The notes: a model not told the origin generated them from the sequence alone. Shown: positions 1 through 6,527, counted from the stretch's first letter. The stretch is DNA of 55,590 nt from an uncultured Prevotellaceae bacterium (GCA_900316475.1 ONDA01000019.1:1-55590), one strand, 5' to 3'. Translations and numbers: made by a program.

Positions 1-191
1 ATAATACGCGCGCGAGCTGCCGCAGGCGCCACAGCCGCTTGGCTCTCACACCGTAGAGCTGGTACTTACACTGACGGCACACCCGTCGGCGCGTCCCCGT
101 GGGGTAGTAAGCACACGGGGACAGATTCTGTGAGGGACGCTCAAGAATGCAAATTTATTTGTATTTTCTTCGCTTAATCGAAATTTTGCAC
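1..191. other. Left edge, no confident gene
   Basis: No reading frame here looks like a real protein. A 16-bp motif AGCACACGGGGACAGA at 110-125 recurs with one base missing at 937-951 and inverted at 8027-8042, so it belongs to a dispersed repeat family. The AT-rich part from about 150 leads into the promoter of the next gene. A gene ending just inside the left edge cannot be excluded. Confidence 0.4.
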
Positions 192-199
192 TATCTTTG
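192..199 (+). promoter_or_regulatory. Promoter -7 box for the short ORF/DUF6169 pair
   Basis: TATCTTTG matches the Bacteroidota -7 consensus TAnnTTTG and lies 25 nt before the first start codon. There is no good TTTG at the usual 19-nt distance (TTCG is found there), so the -33 part is weak. Confidence 0.6.
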
Positions 200-223
200 C
201 ACGCAGAAACATAAAACGATACG

Positions 224-355
224 ATGATGGAAGAAAAGAAGTTCAAGAATTATTCCGACCAAGAATTCAAGGAGGCACTAAGGGCCACCCTGAATCTGAA
301 GAAAGAGTGGATGGCCTCAGTGGCACAACGTGAAAAAGAATTAGGCATACAATGA
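224..355 (+). CDS. Short helical protein (43 aa), first gene of a DUF6169 pair
   Basis: The frame begins with two ATG codons after a -7 box and encodes a 43-residue, highly charged protein with no signal or membrane segment. Its stop overlaps the next start as ATGA, so the two genes are probably translationally coupled. A similar short ORF (2965-3099) precedes a broken DUF6169-like gene. The two share the pattern (E/D)W, then V three residues later, then R and E near the C-terminus, with equal length, which supports a real gene. Function is unknown. An antitoxin-like or chaperone-like partner of the DUF6169 protein is an inference from size and coupling only. Confidence 0.6.
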   Translation: MMEEKKFKNYSDQEFKEALRATLNLKKEWMASVAQREKELGIQ

Positions 356-858
356 GACTGTCTGCCGACCGCATAAATAGGAAATCACCTTACTGGGTGA
401 TTCAGTTGGATGAACTCACGTTCCGTTTCGTTACCAAAAACGGAATACTGTATCGCGTTGGGTTCTACCAGGACAGGTTTTTTCTGGGAAGCCGTGCATA
501 CCATTTCTTCATCGCCAACGACAGTGAGGCCAGCGCCCCGAAGGATGGCGACGTGTTTAGGGTTATCACGTGCGTACTGGAAGAGTTTTTCAGGCAAGAC
601 GCATCGGTGATGCTCTACATCTGTGATCCTCACGACCACCGCGAAGCCATCAGGGACAGCCTGTATAAGCGATGGTTCAACGGCTACACCCACAAAAGAA
701 GGCTGACGCTGGAAACTGCGGAAATCAACTTCGACAACTACATTGTATATACGGGCATGATTCTGCGCAACGATCATCCCGAATACGACGAACTGTTGAC
801 AGCATACAGAGAGTTCGTACAACGAGCAAGCAGTCTGTATCAGATACAGCCCAAATAG
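352..858 (+). CDS. DUF6169 family protein
   Basis: This 168-residue cytoplasmic protein has the features I associate with DUF6169: an N-terminal stretch reading FRFVTKNGILYRVGF, a middle LYICDPHDHRE segment, and a KRWFNGY segment before a C-terminal helix. No catalytic motif of a known enzyme class is visible. The ATG start overlaps the preceding short ORF by four bases, so the pair is one transcription unit, and a GC-rich hairpin follows. The broken relative at 3096-3276 shows this unit exists in more than one copy. Family assignment is from memory; function is unknown. A two-gene toxin-antitoxin-like module is possible but unproven. Confidence 0.7.
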   Translation: MRLSADRINRKSPYWVIQLDELTFRFVTKNGILYRVGFYQDRFFLGSRAYHFFIANDSEASAPKDGDVFRVITCVLEEFFRQDASVMLYICDPHDHREAIRDSLYKRWFNGYTHKRRLTLETAEINFDNYIVYTGMILRNDHPEYDELLTAYREFVQRASSLYQIQPK

Positions 859-886
859 GTTGCCCTTTTCTCAAGAAAAGAAATAT

Positions 887-921
887 CCGCCGAGACATCC
901 GCAAGGATGCCCCGGCGGTTT
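887..921 (+). terminator. Hairpin terminator after DUF6169 gene
   Basis: CCGCCG (887-892) pairs with CGGCGG (913-918), and CATCC (896-900) pairs with GGATG (905-909), giving a long interrupted stem followed by TTTCCGTTTT. Position 30 nt after the stop fits a terminator, though the T-run is imperfect. Confidence 0.55.
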
Positions 922-936
922 CCGTTTTGTCTCACA

Positions 937-970
937 AGCACACGGGACAGACCTAGGGTGTTAAGTTAAC
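937..970. repeat. Left arm of an inverted repeat bounding the cassette island
   Basis: The 34 bp here match the reverse complement of 8008-8041, apart from one extra G in the CACGGGG run and the outermost base. The arm has two parts: an outer AGCACACGGGACAGA and an inner CCTAGGGTGTTAAGTTAA, which is also the terminal repeat of the 237-bp element starting at 952. The two arms enclose about 7.1 kb with three lipoprotein cassettes. Confidence 0.75.
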
Positions 971-1188
971 TATTCATTTTTCGTATACATTTTAAGGCAT
1001 AAGATGTATGCGCACCCTTTAGGATAATGAGGTTTGTCTTTGTTAACAACAGCAATTTTACTTATATAACACAAATGTTAAAAATGAGCATCGCATTTAT
1101 TTGTATATATCTGTATGACAACAAGATGCGAGTAATTTCTACTGTTAAATATGGATACGAATACATATGATTAACTTAACACCCTAGG
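952..1188. mobile_element. MITE-like 237-bp element with 18-bp terminal inverted repeats
   Basis: CCTAGGGTGTTAAGTTAA at 952-969 is the exact reverse complement of TTAACTTAACACCCTAGG at 1171-1188. The 237 bp between are AT-rich and hold no ORF of note. The last 80 bp (1109-1188) recur at 7946-8025 with a single mismatch, so this is a dispersed element and not a local hairpin. Small size, terminal repeats and lack of coding fit a non-autonomous mobile element. No transposase is in the window and no clear target duplication is visible. A recombination-site role is the alternative. Confidence 0.6.
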
Positions 1189-1427
1189 GCAGCCCTCCCC
1201 TGTGAGCTTCCCCGAGCAGGGGAGTTTGCGCCCTTCTGGACCTATCCCCACAAACAATACTGCACACGTGCGCTTGCGTCGTGCAGCCAAGGAAATGTCA
1301 TTAAGCGAAATGACATTGGTTAGAAATTAATAAAAAATTCATCGACTCCACCGTACGTGAGTATCGTGGAGTTTTCTATCGAAAACAACTAAAACAAGAT
1401 TTAGGTCGAAGACCCTATTGTGCACTT
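1189..1427. other. Intergenic segment with two hairpins, no gene
   Basis: No ORF is supported. AATGTCATT at about 1295-1303 is followed by an inverted copy a few bases on. CTCCAC near 1346 pairs with GTGGAG near 1367, followed by TTTT, which could act as a terminator. The last part (from about 1404) is shared with the DNA just before the third cassette at about 6150. Confidence 0.4.
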
Positions 1428-1506
1428 GGTATAGTGGGCCACGATGCGCGGAAACGGGACGGGAATGGAGAAAAGTTAACGCGTTAACTTTTCTTTGTTT
1501 TTTTTT

Positions 1507-1537
1507 TTTGAAATTAACGCCGGATTGATTACCTTTG
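1507..1537 (+). promoter_or_regulatory. Consensus promoter of cassette 1
   Basis: TTTG at 1507-1510, a 19-nt spacer and TACCTTTG at 1530-1537 match the Bacteroidota consensus exactly. The -33 TTTG is the end of the T-tract that follows the 24-bp palindrome, so a protein bound to the palindrome would sit just upstream of RNA polymerase. Expected RNA start is near 1544, leaving a leader of about 95 nt. Confidence 0.85.
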
Positions 1538-1569
1538 CCGATATTTTTGTCTACGAACAATTCGGAGAC

Positions 1570-1602
1570 ATGATAAATATACTACATGAAATGTGTGTTT
1601 AA
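1570..1602 (+). CDS. Conserved 10-aa upstream ORF, cassette 1
   Basis: ATG to TAA encodes MINILHEMCV. The same 33 bases occur in the leaders of all three cassettes (3589, 6326), each preceded by GGAGAC, which is a Shine-Dalgarno-like sequence and unusual for this phylum. It starts 69 nt before the short peptide gene. It may control translation of the downstream genes. The surrounding leader is equally conserved, so coding is not proven. Confidence 0.4.
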   Translation: MINILHEMCV

Positions 1603-1638
1603 TAACAATATTACTAATTAATTTAATGATAAACAAAC

Positions 1639-1770
1639 ATGAAAAGAAAAAAGTATGAAAGGCCGACGATGCAGGTCGTCGAAGTGAAACAACAGGCACA
1701 GTTGCTGGCTGGTAGTGCCCCCAATCAGGCAAGTATCGATGACTATAAGGACGGCGAGTTCTCATGGTAA
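1639..1770 (+). CDS. Short peptide with constant start and variable tail, cassette 1 (43 aa)
   Basis: The 43-residue product starts MKRKKYERPTMQVVEVKQQ and then has the motif LLAGS (residues 22-26). After that the sequence is unlike the peptides of cassettes 2 and 3, ending in an acidic stretch and Trp. There is no signal peptide. The stop lies 19 nt before the lipoprotein gene, and the promoter is about 100 nt upstream. Short proteins of this general form (basic start, Tyr-x-x-Pro, LL-Gly-Ser) are common in Prevotellaceae as I remember them but have no known function. The conserved-leader, Gly-Ser, variable-tail layout is like a peptide precursor. That reading is inference. Confidence 0.7.
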   Translation: MKRKKYERPTMQVVEVKQQAQLLAGSAPNQASIDDYKDGEFSW

Positions 1771-1789
1771 GTAATAACCCTTTAAACAG

Positions 1790-2587
1790 ATGAAGACAAT
1801 GAAGAAATACATCTTTATGGCTGTGGCAGGTATGCTTGCACTCAGCAGTTGCTCGAACGACGACAACGACGTACAGAATACACAGAACGCTCCCCGACAG
1901 ATGACCTTCACCGCTGGCTTTGGTGACGAGGCTCAGACCCGCGCCGCGTTGGATGGCTCCACCAAGAAGGTCAGCTTCGAAACTGGCGATGACATCAGCA
2001 TCCTCAGCGCCAATAATACCAACACGAAGTTCAGCACCACGGAGGACGGCGCATCGGTCACGTTCACAGGTACGGCTACGGCCGACTCGAAGTTCTATTC
2101 CGTCTATCCCTACACCGACGGCCTGACTCTCGCCCCCAGCACCGGCATCATCTCAGGCGTGGAAATTCCCATGAGTCAGTTTGACGCTGCCGGGTCAACC
2201 TGTGGTTGGGACGAAAGAGCCCCCATCGCCTATGCCACCACCGATGACACGAACCTTCAGTTCCACAATGCTTGCGCCTTGCTTAAAATAACTAACGACA
2301 AAGGTGATGCTATATTGATTGAAGTAGGGTGTAATGAAGCATTGACAGGAAAATTCTCCCTCAATACTTCGAACGGGGCACTAACAGGTATAAAGACCGA
2401 ACGTTCTGCGTCGGTAGAGTCTGTGCCTCTTAATAAAACGATATATATTGCCATCGCACCGGGTACGAAGACTGGTTTCATGGCTACTTGGTTGGGGAAG
2501 GACTATTCTTATGCAGCGAAAGAGAAATCTTCCTTCACCTTCGAGGCAGGTAAGATTTACGACTTAGGTAATACGAGTGCATGGTGA
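1790..2587 (+). CDS. Fimbrillin family surface lipoprotein (265 aa)
   Basis: The N-terminus has a lipoprotein signal with lipobox LSSC (Cys21), followed by an Asp/Asn-rich linker. The mature part has fimbrillin-like signatures: QMTFTAGF, then TRA near residue 50, then the YSVYPYTD strand, and it ends with FEAGKIYDLG, the usual C-terminal strand. At 265 residues it is short for the family. An in-frame ATG at 1799 is an alternative start that would still give a lipoprotein. It follows the 43-aa peptide gene by 19 nt and is the payload of cassette 1. Likely exported to the outer surface as a pilus-like or adhesive subunit; which one is not known. Confidence 0.75.
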   Translation: MKTMKKYIFMAVAGMLALSSCSNDDNDVQNTQNAPRQMTFTAGFGDEAQTRAALDGSTKKVSFETGDDISILSANNTNTKFSTTEDGASVTFTGTATADSKFYSVYPYTDGLTLAPSTGIISGVEIPMSQFDAAGSTCGWDERAPIAYATTDDTNLQFHNACALLKITNDKGDAILIEVGCNEALTGKFSLNTSNGALTGIKTERSASVESVPLNKTIYIAIAPGTKTGFMATWLGKDYSYAAKEKSSFTFEAGKIYDLGNTSAW

Positions 2588-2603
2588 TGAGCATTAAGCG
2601 AGT

Positions 2604-2726
2604 AAAAAAAATCGGGTCGGTTCTCTGACCGAGGTCAGAGTGTGGCTACGCAATCTCTCTTCGAGAGTGTGGCGTTGCAATCTCTGACCGAGGTCAGAGT
2701 GTGGCTTCGCAATCTTGATGATCCAC
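2604..2726. repeat. Tandem hairpin array of three units
   Basis: After the lipoprotein gene come three short units, each a small hairpin plus a constant tail AGTGTGGCNNNGCAAT. Loops alternate: CTCTGACC/GGTCAGAG, then CTCTCTTCGAGAG, then CTCTGACC/GGTCAGAG. The array starts with AAATCGGGTCGGTT and ends with GATGATCCAC. The same array with only two units follows cassette 3 (7759-7846), so unit number has changed between copies. Confidence 0.75.
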
Positions 2727-2747
2727 TTTTTTAAAAGAATAAAACAG

Positions 2748-2783
2748 GAAACGGAAGTCGTCAATCGCGGCTTCCGTTTCTTT
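2748..2783 (+). terminator. Hairpin terminator after cassette 1
   Basis: GAAACGGAAG (2748-2757) pairs perfectly with CTTCCGTTTC (2771-2780), followed by TTT. Placed 160 nt after the lipoprotein stop, it probably ends the cassette transcript. Confidence 0.65.
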
Positions 2784-2823
2784 GAGGTAACACGGGGCCT
2801 GCCTCCTGTGCGATTAATACAGA

Positions 2824-2862
2824 GCCTCCTCCTGCGGAAATGCAACGGGGAGGCTTTTTTTT
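2824..2862 (+). terminator. GCCTCC/GGAGGC terminator with T8
   Basis: GCCTCC (2824-2829) pairs with GGAGGC (2849-2854) and is followed by eight T. The 60-bp block around it, beginning CCTCCTGTGCGATTAATACA, is repeated at 3311-3370 with one base change in the loop. Between the two copies lies the decayed DUF6169 unit. Confidence 0.7.
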
Positions 2863-2904
2863 GCGCACAGATCCCACAGATCCCACAGATTTTTGTGGTA
2901 TTGT

Positions 2905-2936
2905 TTTGGCGGTGTTAGATATTATTCGTATCTTTG
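2905..2936 (+). promoter_or_regulatory. Promoter of the second short ORF/DUF6169 unit
   Basis: TTTG at 2905-2908 and TATCTTTG at 2929-2936 with a 20-nt spacer match the Bacteroidota consensus. Just upstream, the 9-nt unit ATCCCACAG is repeated in tandem at about 2872-2899. Confidence 0.75.
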
Positions 2937-2964
2937 CATGCAGAAAACGTAAAAATGTACGGTT

Positions 2965-3099
2965 ATGGAAGCAAAGAGAACAACGCAACAGGTTATCGAC
3001 TGGCTTAAGGCCGCCGAGAAGCGACAGCAGGACTGGCAGCAGGAGGTGAAGAAACGCTGGGCTGAGAAGAAACAGCCGAAAATAGTAGCTACAGTATGA
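2965..3099 (+). CDS. Short helical protein (44 aa), relative of the 224-355 product
   Basis: The ORF starts MEAKRTTQQVIDWLK and encodes 44 residues rich in Lys, Arg, Gln and Trp. It resembles the 43-residue product at 224 in length, in the DW/EW pattern followed by V, R and E, and in ending as ATGA on a DUF6169-type start. It keeps a good promoter and an intact frame although its partner gene is broken. If the pair is toxin-antitoxin-like, loss of the larger gene with retention of the small one is the expected decay path, but this is inference. Confidence 0.6.
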   Translation: MEAKRTTQQVIDWLKAAEKRQQDWQQEVKKRWAEKKQPKIVATV

Positions 3100-3276
3100 A
3101 GCAGTTAAATATCGACCGCATCAACGCCAAGGCGCCCTATAAGGTAAGCGAGGACGGCAAGCAACTGGTGATTCTTTGCCGCCATCATTGTGGAGAACCG
3201 CAACCCGCTGCTGACCGACATTACTGCCGACTTCGACCAGACGGCAGTTTCGCTAACGAACAAGCCTAGCGAATAA
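3096..3276 (+). pseudogene. Remnant of a DUF6169-like gene (internal deletion and frameshift)
   Basis: The first frame starts MKQLNIDRINAKAPYKV, which parallels MRLSADRINRKSPYWV of the intact gene at 352, and stops after 57 codons at 3269. In another frame the end of the segment reads VENRNPLLTDITADFDQTAV and stops at 3276, paralleling the intact C-terminus around MILRNDHPEYDELLTAY. So the ends survive while about 90 central codons are missing, and the junction is out of frame near 3175-3190. The short ORF upstream is intact. Confidence 0.75.
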
Positions 3277-3332
3277 ATTAGCATTTAGAATTGACACACG
3301 GGCATAGCCCCCTCCTGTGCGATTAATACAGA

Positions 3333-3370
3333 GCCTCCTCCTGCGGAAATGCAGCGGGGAGGCTTTTTTT
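3333..3370 (+). terminator. GCCTCC/GGAGGC terminator, second copy
   Basis: GCCTCC (3333-3338) pairs with GGAGGC (3358-3363), followed by seven T. It ends the decayed DUF6169 unit and is a duplicate of the block at 2812-2862. Confidence 0.7.
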
Positions 3371-3525
3371 GCGCGAGGATTAAAGGTTTTGTGTCAAAAA
3401 ATTATAAAATCAGAAGGTGTTTGGACGTGTTCTATATATATAATATGGTATAGTGGGCCACGATGCGCGGAAACGGGACGGGAATGGAGAAAAGTTAACG
3501 CGTTAACTTTTCTTATTTTTTTTTT

Positions 3526-3556
3526 TTTGAAATTAACGCCGGAATGATTACCTTTG
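3526..3556 (+). promoter_or_regulatory. Consensus promoter of cassette 2
   Basis: TTTG at 3526-3529 and TACCTTTG at 3549-3556 with a 19-nt spacer. Same placement behind palindrome and T-tract as in cassette 1. Confidence 0.85.
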
Positions 3557-3588
3557 CCAATGTTTTTGTCTACGAACAATTCGGAGAC

Positions 3589-3621
3589 ATGATAAATATA
3601 CTACATGAAATGTGTGTTTAA
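3589..3621 (+). CDS. Conserved 10-aa upstream ORF, cassette 2
   Basis: Identical 33 bases to 1570-1602, encoding MINILHEMCV after GGAGAC. See copy 1 for the possible role; coding is not proven. Confidence 0.4.
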   Translation: MINILHEMCV

Positions 3622-3657
3622 TAACAATATTGCTAATTAATTTAATGATTAACAAAC

Positions 3658-3804
3658 ATGAAAAGAAAAGAGTATGAAAGGCCGACGATGGATGTCGTCG
3701 AAGTGAAACAACAGGCACAGTTGCTGGCCGGAAGCGTAGGAGTTTCACGTGGAGATACCTATGGTGTTGCAATTGAAGACACTTGGTTAGAAGATTTTGG
3801 TTAG
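3658..3804 (+). CDS. Short peptide with constant start and variable tail, cassette 2 (48 aa)
   Basis: The product starts MKRKEYERPTMDVVEVKQQ and has LLAGS at residues 22-26, as in cassette 1. The following 22 residues are new (Gly, Asp and Trp rich, ending LEDFG). The first 78 bases differ from cassette 1 at only a few positions, and then similarity stops. The stop is 21 nt before the lipoprotein gene. The uneven conservation argues that the first half has a shared partner or processing step and the second half is specific to each cassette. Confidence 0.7.
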   Translation: MKRKEYERPTMDVVEVKQQAQLLAGSVGVSRGDTYGVAIEDTWLEDFG

Positions 3805-3825
3805 AAGATTAAGGAGGACACGACT

Positions 3826-6033
3826 ATGAAGAAGAATATTTTCAATATCAAGACTCTGGCCGCCCTGCTGATGGCAGGAGCCGCCTTCACCGCTTGCTCT
3901 AACGAAGATGATTTTATCAAGGAGCAACCAGTTAATCCCACACAGAAGTATATCATGACCGTCAATGCCACGAAGGGCGACGATGCCACGACCCGCGGAC
4001 TCTCGCTCAGCGGCAAGACGCTCAGCGCCAAATGGGCTGCCACCGACGAGGTGAGCGTTTTCCCTGAGGCTTGGAGTTCCACCACAACACTTACGCCGAT
4101 TGGTACGCTGAGGGCAGCTGCCAGCGACAATGGCTCGACCTCGCTGACGGGCGACCTAACTACCGCCCCGACGGCTGGCGACAATCTGAAACTGCTGTTC
4201 CCCCGCGCCACGTGGGACTATACCGGACAGACTGGCATGCTGCTCAGCGATGCTAACTCAATTGAGAAGAAGTACGACTACGCACTGGCCGAGGTCGAGG
4301 TCAAAGAGGTTGACGGCAACACGATTACCACCACCGCTGATGCCAGCTTCGAGAGCCAGCAGGCCATTGTGAAGTTCAATCTGCAGGATGCCGGTGGTAG
4401 CGCCATCAATGCTACAAGCCTTAAAATATATGCCAATGGTGGCCAGTTGGTGCAGAGCCGTGGCATGAAGAAGACTTATACCCCCACAGGATGGGAGCCC
4501 GTCAGCGGCGAGAACAAGTATTATGTCTATATCGAGACGAATTGGGCGATTGACAATGGTGGTACAAATGTAGAAGGTTATGATGGTGAATATCACATTC
4601 CTTTCCAATTAGATGGAGATTACGGCACTAACGGCTGTCAGGTGGTGGGCGGCAAATATGTCTATCGTTTCGTTTTTACAAAGGAGTATGATGGTAATGC
4701 ACCTACACAAATCAAATCTATAAGTTTATATTCCGCAGATAATTCTCATGGGATTTACTTCAGTGAGTATGATGAGGACACGCCAATCGCCTTCACTAAC
4801 GGCATGTATCTGCGTCAGTATGATCCTGACAGTGATCCAGAAACGGAAGATAAGGTACAGGAGGTTGCTGTCAAAGAGGGCACCCCCGTGATGGCTTCCA
4901 CCTATGGTGCACTGACTGTGACACCTGAATCTGCCGCCAGCGAGCTGACCGTAGCCCTGCGCAACGAGTTGGGCGCTGATACATACAGTTTCCTGGTCAA
5001 TGCGGATAATGGCAAGACCTATACTTTCTCAAAGTCGAATGTGAATTTCGAAAATGGCAAGTATTATGAAATCACCATGAAGATGACGGAGGCTCCACAG
5101 TACGTTGATCTCTCGACGAAAACAGCCAACTACGAGGCTCAGAACGGTGACGTGCTGACAGGCCAGTTGCCGAGCAACTATCAACTGACCATTGCCGCCA
5201 ATGCTAAGGTGACCCTCTTCAACGCCACTGTCAACTATGGGGGTTATGGTGGACCTGCTGTCAGCTGCCTTGGCGATGCAACGCTCGTGCTGAAGGGTTC
5301 AAACACCGTTACTTGCAACAGCTATCAGGGAGCTGGCATCACCCCAGCTGACGGTAAAACGCTCACCATCCAGGGCAACGGCATACTGAACGTTAATGGT
5401 AACGGAGATGAATGTATCGGTATCGGCTATCGCAATGGAGTTAATGGTACGGGTAACGTTGTCATCAACAGCGGTACCATCGTCATAAAAGCCAACTCGG
5501 CTGCTATCGGTGCTAAATACGGAAGTATCGGCGACATCACGATCAATGGCGGTAATGTCACGGCCTATGGTAAGGACTGGGCTGCCGCTATCGGCTGCGG
5601 CTATGAATCCACCTGTGGTAAAATTACCATCACCGGCGGCACCGTTACGGCTATTGGTAACGAATATGGCTGCACAGCTATCGGTACCGGTGGAGGTAGC
5701 TGTACCTGTGGCGACATCACCATCAGCGGTGGCACTGTGACGGCTACAGGCAATGGTGTTCAGTCGATTGGCGTAGTCGAAGGTACATGCAGCAAGGTGA
5801 CCATCACAACCGGCATCACCAGCCTGACAATGACTTCCAGCAATTATTATGGTTATGCTGGCAATGTTAGTGACTTCATCAAGGCTACGGCGGTCTATGC
5901 CAATTCGACGGATATTACCACAATGTTATCAACGAGTGTAACCGATGCAATGGTAACAACCGGAATGACAGCGGCTGGATTCGCAACCTCGTATAACGAA
6001 GGTACGAAGACGTGGACGGTCACTAAGAAATAG
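3826..6033 (+). CDS. Large fimbrillin-like lipoprotein with C-terminal beta-repeat domain (735 aa)
   Basis: A lipoprotein signal ends in the lipobox FTAC (Cys24). Residues about 40-420 are fimbrillin-like (TRGLSLSG near 60, then LLFPRATWDY, and a FENGKYYEI strand near 410). Residues about 430-650 form a repeat domain with units such as ITINGGNVTAYG, ITITGGTVTAIG and ITISGGTVTATG, each followed by an AIG-type turn. This is the pattern of a right-handed beta-helix seen in carbohydrate-binding domains of surface proteins. It has no enzyme motif that I recognise. It is the payload of cassette 2 and is almost three times as long as that of cassette 1. A surface adhesin or glycan-binding role is likely but inferred. 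Confidence 0.7.
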   Translation: MKKNIFNIKTLAALLMAGAAFTACSNEDDFIKEQPVNPTQKYIMTVNATKGDDATTRGLSLSGKTLSAKWAATDEVSVFPEAWSSTTTLTPIGTLRAAASDNGSTSLTGDLTTAPTAGDNLKLLFPRATWDYTGQTGMLLSDANSIEKKYDYALAEVEVKEVDGNTITTTADASFESQQAIVKFNLQDAGGSAINATSLKIYANGGQLVQSRGMKKTYTPTGWEPVSGENKYYVYIETNWAIDNGGTNVEGYDGEYHIPFQLDGDYGTNGCQVVGGKYVYRFVFTKEYDGNAPTQIKSISLYSADNSHGIYFSEYDEDTPIAFTNGMYLRQYDPDSDPETEDKVQEVAVKEGTPVMASTYGALTVTPESAASELTVALRNELGADTYSFLVNADNGKTYTFSKSNVNFENGKYYEITMKMTEAPQYVDLSTKTANYEAQNGDVLTGQLPSNYQLTIAANAKVTLFNATVNYGGYGGPAVSCLGDATLVLKGSNTVTCNSYQGAGITPADGKTLTIQGNGILNVNGNGDECIGIGYRNGVNGTGNVVINSGTIVIKANSAAIGAKYGSIGDITINGGNVTAYGKDWAAAIGCGYESTCGKITITGGTVTAIGNEYGCTAIGTGGGSCTCGDITISGGTVTATGNGVQSIGVVEGTCSKVTITTGITSLTMTSSNYYGYAGNVSDFIKATAVYANSTDITTMLSTSVTDAMVTTGMTAAGFATSYNEGTKTWTVTKK

Positions 6034-6066
6034 TAACACGGGGAAAAGACCCCTCTAAATAACTTC

Positions 6067-6091
6067 GGGAGCCTTCGGGCTCCCTTTTTTT
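6067..6091 (+). terminator. Strong terminator after cassette 2
   Basis: GGGAGCC (6067-6073) pairs with GGCTCCC (6078-6084) across a short loop and is followed by seven T. The same hairpin and the following GTCGGCAGGA occur after cassette 3 (7886-7913). Confidence 0.85.
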
Positions 6092-6262
6092 GTCGGCAGG
6101 ATTTGAGTGCACAGCGAGTGCACAGCGGATTGCAACGCCACACTTCGTACCTTTAGGTCGAAGAACCGACCCTATTGTGCACTTGGTATAGTGGGCCACG
6201 ATGCGCGGAAACGGGACGGGAATGGAGAAAAGTTAACGCGTTAACTTTTCTTCATTTTTTTT

Positions 6263-6293
6263 TTTGAAATTAACACCGGATTGATTACCTTTG
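6263..6293 (+). promoter_or_regulatory. Consensus promoter of cassette 3
   Basis: TTTG at 6263-6266 and TACCTTTG at 6286-6293 with a 19-nt spacer, again directly behind the T-tract. Confidence 0.85.
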
Positions 6294-6325
6294 CCGATGT
6301 TTTTGTCTACGAACAATTCGGAGAC

Positions 6326-6358
6326 ATGATAAATATACTACATGAAATGTGTGTTTAA
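6326..6358 (+). CDS. Conserved 10-aa upstream ORF, cassette 3
   Basis: Same MINILHEMCV coding stretch after GGAGAC as in the other two leaders; 70 nt before the short peptide gene here. Confidence 0.4.
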   Translation: MINILHEMCV

Positions 6359-6395
6359 TAACAATATTGCTAATTTAGTTTAATGATTAACAAAC

Positions 6396-6527
6396 ATGAA
6401 AAGAAAAAAGTATGAAAGGCCGACGATGCAGGTCGTCGAGTTGCAACACCAATGCCAGATTCTGGCTGGTAGCAATGGCCAAGCCGGAGTGCAGGACTAT
6501 AATTGGAATAATAAAGTTCCAGAGTAA
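6396..6527 (+). CDS. Short peptide with constant start and variable tail, cassette 3 (43 aa)
   Basis: It starts MKRKKYERPTMQVVELQHQC and has ILAGS at residues 22-26. The tail is again unrelated to the others, with Trp, Asn and an ending of KVPE. It carries the only Cys among the three peptides (residue 20). Its stop lies 25 nt before the next lipoprotein gene. The first 45 bases are almost the same as in copy 1, and differences begin at the codon for residue 15. Confidence 0.7.
   Translation: MKRKKYERPTMQVVELQHQCQILAGSNGQAGVQDYNWNNKVPE

Larger units (their letters stand above)
1428..1638 (+). repeat. Cassette control module, copy 1
   Basis: These 211 bp are nearly identical to 3447-3657 and 6185-6395 (only a handful of differences by eye). 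Contents in order: a GC-rich 42-bp lead-in, a perfect 24-bp palindrome at 1470-1493 (half-site GAAAAGTTAACG), a T-tract of 12, a consensus promoter and a leader with a 10-codon ORF. All three copies begin exactly 211 bp before the ATG of a short peptide gene. Confidence 0.9.
3447..3657 (+). repeat. Cassette control module, copy 2
   Basis: This is a 211-bp copy of 1428-1638 with about six substitutions. The 24-bp palindrome is at 3489-3512 and unchanged. The T-tract is 13 long, against 12 in copy 1 and 11 in copy 3. The stretch just before it (3370-3446) is not shared with the other copies, so the repeat border is sharp at 3447. Confidence 0.9.
6185..6395 (+). repeat. Cassette control module, copy 3
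   Basis: A 211-bp copy of 1428-1638. The palindrome is at 6227-6250 and is unchanged. The T-tract is 11 long, and one extra base nearer the ATG keeps the total length equal. The similarity to copy 1 extends further upstream (about 6149-6184), and an inverted copy of the hairpin-array tail (ATTGCAACGCCACACT) lies at about 6130-6145. Confidence 0.9.

Noticed and set aside
46-246. 66-codon minus-strand frame at the left edge
   Set aside because: It crosses the promoter and start of the short ORF at 224 and has no plausible protein features.
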